Below are positions 62,001 through 64,000 of a stretch of 64,000 nucleotides of DNA, one piece after another; the stretch's first letter is position 1, and every line of letters starts with the position of its first letter. The DNA comes from Streptomyces omiyaensis (GTDB lineage: Bacteria > Actinomycetota > Actinomycetes > Streptomycetales > Streptomycetaceae): NCBI RefSeq assembly GCF_014650895.1, contig NZ_BMVV01000016.1:62001-126000 (forward strand), written 5' to 3'. The translations under genes and the position numbers were made by a program. The notes beneath the pieces were generated by a model. That model was given only the letters and a program-made list of their open reading frames with translations. It ran no database searches and was not told the origin of the DNA.

Positions 62001-62681
62001 GGCTCGATCGGCGCCTCGTCACTGGACCTGCTGCTCGCCCTGGCCGAACGCCCGCCCGCCCGGCTGCTGCTGTGCGACGTGCCCGGCAGCGGTCCCCGCC
62101 TCGGGGAGCTGGCCCGGACGCTGCGGGAACGCGGGCTCGCCGGGGAGGTCGCCGTCCGCGTCTCCGACCCGGAGCTGCCCGACGCCGTGTACGGGGCCGG
62201 GCTGATCGTCGCGGCGGTCAGCGGACACCGCGCCCTCATCGACGCGGACCGGCTGCGACCCGGCACCGTCGTCGTGGACGACAGCTTCCCGCACTGCTTC
62301 GACACCGGCCGCGCGCTCGCCCGGATGCGGGAACGCGGGGACGTCCTCGTCGTCGGAGGGGGACTGCTGAGGGTCGGCGACACGCGGCGCACCCTGGCGG
62401 ACGGGCTGCCCGCCGCGGTCGCCGCCGCCGAGGCCGCGGCCGCGTACGGGATCGCCGGCACGCTGGCGTCCTGCCGTGCGGAGTCCCTGCTGCACGCGTC
62501 CGGCGCGGACGTGCCGCTGGTGCGGGGGCTGGTCGACGGCCCCACGGCGCTGGCCTACTGGCGGGCCGTGGAGAGAGCCGGGGTCACCGCCGGCCCCCTC
62601 CATCTGCTCGGCCACGTCCTGGAACCGCTCGCGCTGCCCCTGCCCGGCCCCGTGACCACCGGCGCGAAGGACGCCCCCTGA
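50070..62681 (+). CDS. FAAL-ACP-KS-AT-KR-ACP-C-A-PCP-C-AAR lipopeptide megasynthase
   Basis: A 4203-residue hybrid. FAAL (about 1-620; FSSGSTGQPKGVELTH, WMPYFHDMGLIGTHL) activates a fatty acid; ACP1 Ser674. KS (about 748-1170, Cys911 in DTACSSAL), AT (about 1295-1600, Ser1389 in GHSVGELAAA; TRAFHSP suggests malonyl), KR (about 1868-2060, TGGAGGLGS, Tyr2016, no LDD motif), ACP2 Ser2184. C1 (HHVAADGYS, His2394), A (about 2745-3235, YVIFTSGSTGRPK, YGPTETT, Lys3233), PCP Ser3302, C2 (HHVIGDGYS, His3498). The C-terminal about 3824-4203 is not a thioesterase or SDR reductase: VTTGHAATVV, VAVVGLGSIGASSLDLLL, VVVDDSFPHC and ASCRAESLL (Cys4135) follow cyanobacterial acyl-ACP reductase. A hydroxylated lipo-amino-acid released as an aldehyde is inferred. 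Confidence 0.9.
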   Translation: MSDDTLWNVLLDAVREAPEQLTVHVRGDGTELAVTYRQLLADALRVAGGLRATGVEPGTCVPLLAERSEDFQVMFWGLIGAGLVPVPLAADARRVGPVWEHLGRPPLFVDAAGEEVARGLPAGAEAVVLRVDGLPDGGAPDAAEAEAEGTGPGAPPSDAAGPGTAVPCGPDDLAFVQFSSGSTGQPKGVELTHAAVTANLRQIVAVSDLGEADVVVSWMPYFHDMGLIGTHLAPLAARARQVKIGPLAFARRPGLWFETATAHRATHLSAANFALALAVRRIPDADMARFDLSSVRRVVVGAEPISASVWRDFVRRTRRAGLEAHALQPVYGLAEATLAVTFPPPGEIAVPLAVDRGALGRGRVVEVSGIAGASGDTGVSGTSGVTRASESSEGARTSRVSGALDPAGTAGTAGTAGDVVELMDLGHPVPGCSVRIVGDGGRVLGDRRVGHVEVRGPQLARGYRGLPDATASAFTAEGWLRTGDLGFLRDGRLCVSGRHKDVLFLNGLKFHAADLEEVAAGTPGLPPGTAAVVGSTDPATGRERVLVCVAWARPPRSADEVLRRVADRVGEALFHDDVRVVALPPGRFPRTTSGKIRRHVLRDRFEAGRYARVVTRTPGGAVAAPAGRGTDGRGVPRSRAAAERAVREVWAGVLGLPVERIGAHTPFRALGGTSLKAMELLAALEDAFGRRLEVAVLREGADTVAEVVDRLFAGTGPRPEAEERAGTRPGEGAGAEGSGASGRQADGTLAVVGLACRLPGAATPEEYWRLLAEGRDLVTPVPPHRWEGEELPEARWGAFLKDPAGFDSARFGIGDEEAHALDPQARLLLELAHEALERAGYAGERRRGHRIGVFTTAGDSGYRDLLERAARRDGAGLPPAALTGNLPNLLAARIAQSFDLDGPALVVDTACSSALVALHLARRSLADGECDIALVGGVNLHLTPTAHRALHAAQALSPTGRSRAFGVGADGFVPGEGGAVLVLRRAADARRAGDDLLAVVRGTAVNNDGTSLSLLAPNPARQREVVTAAHAAAAVDPAEVTYVEAHGTGTALGDPVELASLAHAFPPLPDGRARLLGSAKSNIGHLLNAAALPGLVKVVLALGHGQVPPSLHADPPAAPVAGSGFRVPGRLVPWPAPPSGGPLVAGINAFGFGGTNAHAVLEQAPAPARRTTPDRPADGPHLLTLSAATPPALRTAVRDLSAHLAAHPEITEADLCLTSGTSRDAGPHRLALVCDGDVRTRLAGLAAADRGTDRPATATAPGHTGNRSATATGAPVEQLPTAPGVSAGTVRARPRLAFLFPGQGAQRPGMAAGLYATAPVFRHTLDEASACLGPLHGRTLTDWCTDPGVDPADLARTEVTQPVLVAFAVALTRQLGAWGVVPDAVTGHSVGELAAACAAGLLELSDTVRFAAERGRLLAELTGRGAMAAVRGADDTVDALVAASDGALAVAARNAPGRLVLSGTVRAVEDAVAELTGRGVTAHRLHVTRAFHSPLMEPAARALYDAARALSPGTARVPLLSTLTGDWAPAPDASHWRRHALAPVLFGAAARRLVEDGFDTFLEIGPGTDLPGAVRLAAVGRPGPAPVALSALPARHGKEGGGRDALLHTVARLWTRGVAVDHAALAPAGRRVPLPTYPFQRRPHWPGPDAARLLHRVVWVPAPLPGAPGPVRPAPVTLVSGPDGEAVRELSARLAEHGVPVAGAGSEPAHTVVHLARRADDDTGPDAAAAFRDTLRLFDRAGAKRLLLLTEDAHRTGAEGEAVPRPGQALLTGLALAFPAESGGAELVCADLSSEETPERRLAFVLAELTEGAERAEQAERIERAEQGAAGGEVAVVAWRGGTRLRRGIEPLPHDASADRGDQAGPLPADGVYLITGGAGGLGSALARDLAGRGRPTLVLVGRSPLPPAALLAELGALGADARYRQADVTDEGRLDAVLSEVPAFDVVFHLAGVAVPGSLRGTGRDDTGRSLAAKTLGTRSLARALRRHGHRPALCVAFSSVASLLPGAAGALGDYAAANASLDAFAAAERAAGRRWLALNLGAVAGTGLAAAAAERVPLRAGGTPLAPGEALRAVRAACAVDAAQLVLADLSDPAGPAVPLTPVSPAVPLTPAVPVVPAAPAVRGPGGGGPESPVLLPRGQAPAPDTAAGTRALVRTLLAEALRLPAETVDEDAAFLSLGLDSLTAVDLVRRLEGALGRELPATLFFEYRTVRELCVHLDATLASGSDGSTARAAGTEGTTAMGAPTGNAAQGAPFPLTPVQLALYTSSVLHPGTPARGWVRQTVRGPLDPGLLRRALGALAERHGMLRVRVGQDGGTGDGGPFPLPHQTVTAGADTAAWFETRPCPEGEGVLEALETELANRPLDLTREPPLRALLLTEGAGTAHLVLSVHHVAADGYSLNVLCTELWTLYTDLALGRVPALPPAPDFAAHATGGRPAVRTEDTAYWTARLSGRSPMTLPYDGRPGPDGDPGPLVAEHRVLDEELVALLRERAAGWNVSLFHLLLAAHARCLARWSGRRELAVNVARAGRDTRLPGLDRLVGPLADTLPLLLEADPDEPLARLAERVRLAWLASERHSTVGSLDVARMLPGDLPGPRTVSPASFSFARFPAALDPDCPVGARPTAAGTGSAATRLSLLCWEDGPLLRLSWNFPERLFTPATVARLATAFEQELRGLREPAEAREPSERPELPEPSEQPERPELTEPRRPGGPPAGPLPGPAGAGRSTVVGGLLERFRAAPDAIAVDDGRLALTYRDLEAATGALARRLRENGVRRGDLVGMLTTPGPGTVTAVVGILRAGAGWVPLDAEYPAARLAEQTGRCGVRVVVHDDRTEATARALAGLTAVPVAAPVSAADDGTAVDDGTAEDDGTAGDGADEAADADATAYVIFTSGSTGRPKAVPITFRAMENYLDWASGTFAYGPGDRLANTSSPCFDASVRQLLAPLLTGATVVTADRDLVRDPELLLRHVARARITVWSSVPSLWERLLTAAEDLVRRGEPLPDLSALRLVHVGGEVLWADRVRRWYDLFGPGQTVVNLYGPTETTINATFHVVTERPGEEVVALPIGRALSGTELLVVGPDGGALGPGGTGELLIGGVGLSAGYLGEPGLTREAFTEREGRRWYRSGDRVEMLADGALRFVGRLDDQVKIRGHRVEPGEVEAVLRARADVAQAVVLAGEERLAAFVVLRDGGAGVDAVTLRRHLAASLPPYMVPARITLLDAFPLTGTGKVDRRALAAARGGTAADTPRPAGGTHGTRGSHGSHGTSGTEERLGRIWCDLLGLDRVGPDDDFFELGGDSLLALQVFARLARHGGGPLPRPTAVYRHRTLAALAAAVDGAAAVDGAETGAPAHGDGDRDAVDQAGTPPYPVTPGQRGFLLAEALSPGTGSAWLARLRLTGPLDRDLFQRAVDTLVARHPMLRTVFPAGARPPVQQELPASLRLPVDFATVSGPRELAERVEDERRRRFEPWAWPLLRLRVLTLTPREHVLVVHAHHVIGDGYSAALLLGELTTVHDALSRGVTPALPELRGTFRAFARHLAERAADGQTEDGARSRRAALSAPYAKPVLRPAPDHRTGTEPSPSPASSPSPGFHSHGFVLDAAVTGALRRTAAAAGATLYAPLLSAYHEALAARTGQEDLVIGVAVSGRDHPLPDIHRVFGPYATAVAVRPFGPGTGTAPGDFAHRTRRMVEETVAARLHEDVVPRDASGLPLTSQFFFTFLDFGALGPRGGDVLAVRWDDDEESGFTPPAAGTDVFLAARPDGDRLRVTVRGAAAAFDVVALAAFAEGLRDRIVRAAATAGGRPPVPRPARRTPPPAGQDLDAALVGYLPAPARLARLAGLPDTSSAREDIRRLLFPDGGPRLLETTSTPLGRSGFVALPLFADELAGDRALPEHTVRAVRTAVALGARCVSLAGMIPSLTGYGFDVLRADRAAAARVTTGHAATVVSVVRTVHAALAATGRDLADLEVAVVGLGSIGASSLDLLLALAERPPARLLLCDVPGSGPRLGELARTLRERGLAGEVAVRVSDPELPDAVYGAGLIVAAVSGHRALIDADRLRPGTVVVDDSFPHCFDTGRALARMRERGDVLVVGGGLLRVGDTRRTLADGLPAAVAAAEAAAAYGIAGTLASCRAESLLHASGADVPLVRGLVDGPTALAYWRAVERAGVTAGPLHLLGHVLEPLALPLPGPVTTGAKDAP
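51165..51320 (+). repeat. Low-complexity Gly-Ser-Thr insertion in the FAAL domain
   Basis: A 9-nt-like degenerate repeat (CCGGGG-type units, then GGTACCGCC units) encodes residues about 367-417, rich in Gly, Ser, Thr, Ala. It interrupts the FAAL adenylation domain between the YGLAEATLAVTF and MDLGHPVPGC segments, the usual place of the family-specific insertion, but the composition is slippage-like. Confidence 0.75.
58641..58703 (+). repeat. DDGTA-type minirepeat inside the A domain
   Basis: Three to four copies of an approximately 18-nt unit encode DDGTAVDDGTAEDDGTAGD (residues about 2858-2876), directly before the YVIFTSGSTG core motif. It lengthens a surface loop of the adenylation domain and probably arose by slippage. 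Confidence 0.75.
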
Positions 62682-62865
62682 CCGACGGCACCGCTGCCCC
62701 GGCCGGCCACGGCCCGCGTCGCCCCGGGGAAGGACGTACGCGGGCCGGGCCGGCGCCCCGGCCGACCGGCCGGCCGGGGGGCGGCGTCGCACGCCCGGAC
62801 CTCCGGGCCGCCGCCTCCCCTCGCGGGGGCGAGCGGCCCGTTCGTGCCGGTGCCGGGCACGGCTC

Positions 62866-63513
62866 TCAGGCTTCCGGCTCCGGGGGTGCGGCGGCCGCTC
62901 CGTCGATCCGGGTGTCCTCGGGCAGGTCGCGGAGCCGGAGGGCGAGCTGGGTGCACAGTTCGAAGTACACCCGCCGGTCGGTGACCTCCATGTTCGCGAC
63001 CTCGTCCGGGCCGCCCAGGGCCAGCGGCACCCGGTAGCCGACCACCTGGCCGAAGCCCAGCGGTCCGGCGCCGGGGTCGGCCTCCCGCCATTCCCGGAAG
63101 AAGGGGAAGGCCAGGGCGTCCTCGTCCTCGTCGGCCGCGGCCTCGAAGAACTCGTCGATGGTCAGGCCCGTGGTGAAGTGCTCGCCCTCGGCCGGGTCGA
63201 CCGCGATGACGTAGCGGGGCCTGGCCTCGGGGTCGCGGATGTCGAAGAGCAGCTCGCGGCCCGTCCAGTCGAAGGCGAAGGGGTAGTAGCGCCCCTCGAT
63301 GCCCTCGATCAGGCGGGCGCAGGCCTCGTACGACTCCCGGGCCGACCCGGGGGTGTGGAACCGCAGGAAGCCGTCCGCGAGGACGCTCCCCGCCGCCCGC
63401 TCGAACAGACCGGCGAGGGTGGCGGGCACGGGGTGACCGCCGCCCTCGCCGGAGGCCGTTGGATCCGCCGTTCCCGTCACCGGGAAGCGGCGGAGGAGGA
63501 TCTCCAGGGACAT
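62866..63513 (-). CDS. DUF1851 / Tdi1-type immunity-like protein
   Basis: A 215-residue cytoplasmic protein. The N-terminal half (LRFHTPGSARESYEACARLI, YYPFAFDWTGRELLFDIRD) resembles the GAD-like domain. The C-terminal half (FGQVVGYRVPLALGGPDEVANMEVTDRRVYFELCTQL) matches DUF1851, the C-terminal domain of Tdi1-type immunity proteins that neutralise DNase toxins of secretion systems. No toxin is visible nearby, so it may be an orphan immunity gene or one whose toxin lies beyond the window. It converges on the megasynthase gene. Confidence 0.8.
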   Translation of the reverse strand: MSLEILLRRFPVTGTADPTASGEGGGHPVPATLAGLFERAAGSVLADGFLRFHTPGSARESYEACARLIEGIEGRYYPFAFDWTGRELLFDIRDPEARPRYVIAVDPAEGEHFTTGLTIDEFFEAAADEDEDALAFPFFREWREADPGAGPLGFGQVVGYRVPLALGGPDEVANMEVTDRRVYFELCTQLALRLRDLPEDTRIDGAAAAPPEPEA

Positions 63514-63690
63514 GTCCGCTCCTACTCGATCTCGACCCTGCCGATGGTGTCACCCGGCAGCGGGCCGGGCTTCCCGACCCGCTGCGTGCTTCTGCGCACC
63601 GGGCCCGCGATCGACCGGACGGTCCAGTGTCCGCCCCTTTTCGGGAACGCCCCCGAGGAGCGGGCGACAGGGCGGGGCGGGGCGTCGGGG

Positions 63691-64000
63691 TCACAGGATG
63701 AGGTGGCCGGGCGGGAGGGTGCCGTCGGTGATCCGTCTGCGGGGGGTGTAGTAGGGGGCGGTCCCGGTGCCGGAGTAGAACCACGTGGCGCCCGTGGTGT
63801 CGCGGCCGATCAGGTCCGGCTTGTGGTCGCCGTTGACGTCACCGGGGGTGGTCAGGGTGTTGTAGGTGTTCCAGCCTTTGCCGATGCTCGTGCGCTGGGC
63901 GTAGTGGCCGGGCCTTCCGGTGCCGGTGTAGAGGTAGAGGTTTCCGGTGGCGTCGATGCCGAGCAGGTCGGGGTGGGCGTCGCCGGCGAAGTCTCCGGGG
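63691..64000 (-). CDS. FG-GAP/VCBS-repeat protein, C-terminal end only
   Basis: An open minus-strand frame enters from the right window edge and stops at 63691, giving 102 visible residues. It contains two propeller-blade repeats with calcium-site motifs GDFAGDAHPDLLGID and GDVNGDHKPDLIGRD followed by YLYTGTGR and WFYSGTGT. Such repeats form beta-propellers in secreted esterases, peptidases and lectin-like proteins of streptomycetes. The catalytic or signal part, if any, is outside the window. Confidence 0.85.
   Translation of the reverse strand, partial: PGDFAGDAHPDLLGIDATGNLYLYTGTGRPGHYAQRTSIGKGWNTYNTLTTPGDVNGDHKPDLIGRDTTGATWFYSGTGTAPYYTPRRRITDGTLPPGHLIL

Noticed and set aside
1..64000. 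tRNA, rRNA, transposase or integrase genes
   Set aside because: No such sequences were recognised on either strand; there is no sign of a mobile-element boundary.

Overview
The window is very GC-rich, gene-dense DNA with strong third-position G/C bias, frequent GTG starts, GTGA/ATGA stop-start overlaps, Tat signals and many TetR/ROK/HxlR/LuxR regulators. This points to a filamentous actinomycete, most likely a Streptomyces chromosome. I see no tRNA, rRNA, transposase or CRISPR. The very long antisense reading frames are codon-bias artefacts.

Layout: (1) 1-5739: a truncated TetR gene, a GXWXG/DUF4334 protein, a regulator with two TetR domains in one chain, a Tat-exported DUF2236 (latex-clearing-protein/MpaB-like) oxygenase, and a methyltransferase/TetR divergent pair around a perfect 19-bp palindrome. 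(2) 5953-13222: a tightly overlapped minus-strand operon of the ebo type (inositol-3-phosphate synthase-like, UbiA prenyltransferase, TIM-barrel protein, EboA, EboB/TatD, EboE, EboF/phosphodiesterase). (3) 13357-20944: a sugar or polyol utilisation operon (ROK regulator; ribose-type ABC ATPase, permease and binding lipoprotein; Gfo/Idh/MocA oxidoreductase; TIM-barrel isomerase), separated from the ebo operon by a strong hairpin. (4) 21257-28661: three large secreted sugar-active proteins (two sorbosone-dehydrogenase-like, one ThuA-DUF1080) that share a nearly identical C-terminal ricin-B/CBM13 domain.

(5) 29014-40459: a partner-switching signalling island. RsbR-RsbS-RsbT, an ATPase-SpoIIE phosphatase, a hybrid histidine kinase and a receiver-PP2C protein form a chain in which every junction overlaps by 4 nt. 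A divergent STAS protein, a 1397-residue all-in-one sensor (PAS-GAF-HK-REC-PAS-GAF-PP2C-anti-sigma kinase) and another STAS protein follow. No sigma factor gene lies in the island. (6) 40555-49689: a membrane protein, a trans-sulfuration PLP enzyme, an HxlR-peroxiredoxin fusion divergent from an MFS exporter, a YihY/BrkB membrane protein, an SxxK hydrolase with an SH3-like tail, two small secreted cysteine proteins separated by a 28-bp tandem array, and a LuxR regulator.

(7) 50070-62681: a single 4203-residue FAAL-PKS-NRPS gene (FAAL-ACP-KS-AT-KR-ACP-C-A-PCP-C) ending in a domain that resembles cyanobacterial acyl-ACP reductase (AAR), including a Cys in the catalytic-Cys context. A lipid starter, one malonate-type extension, one amino acid and a reductive exit to an aldehyde can be inferred. 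This is the most unusual system in the window. (8) 62866-64000: a DUF1851/Tdi1-like immunity protein and the end of an FG-GAP/VCBS-repeat protein.
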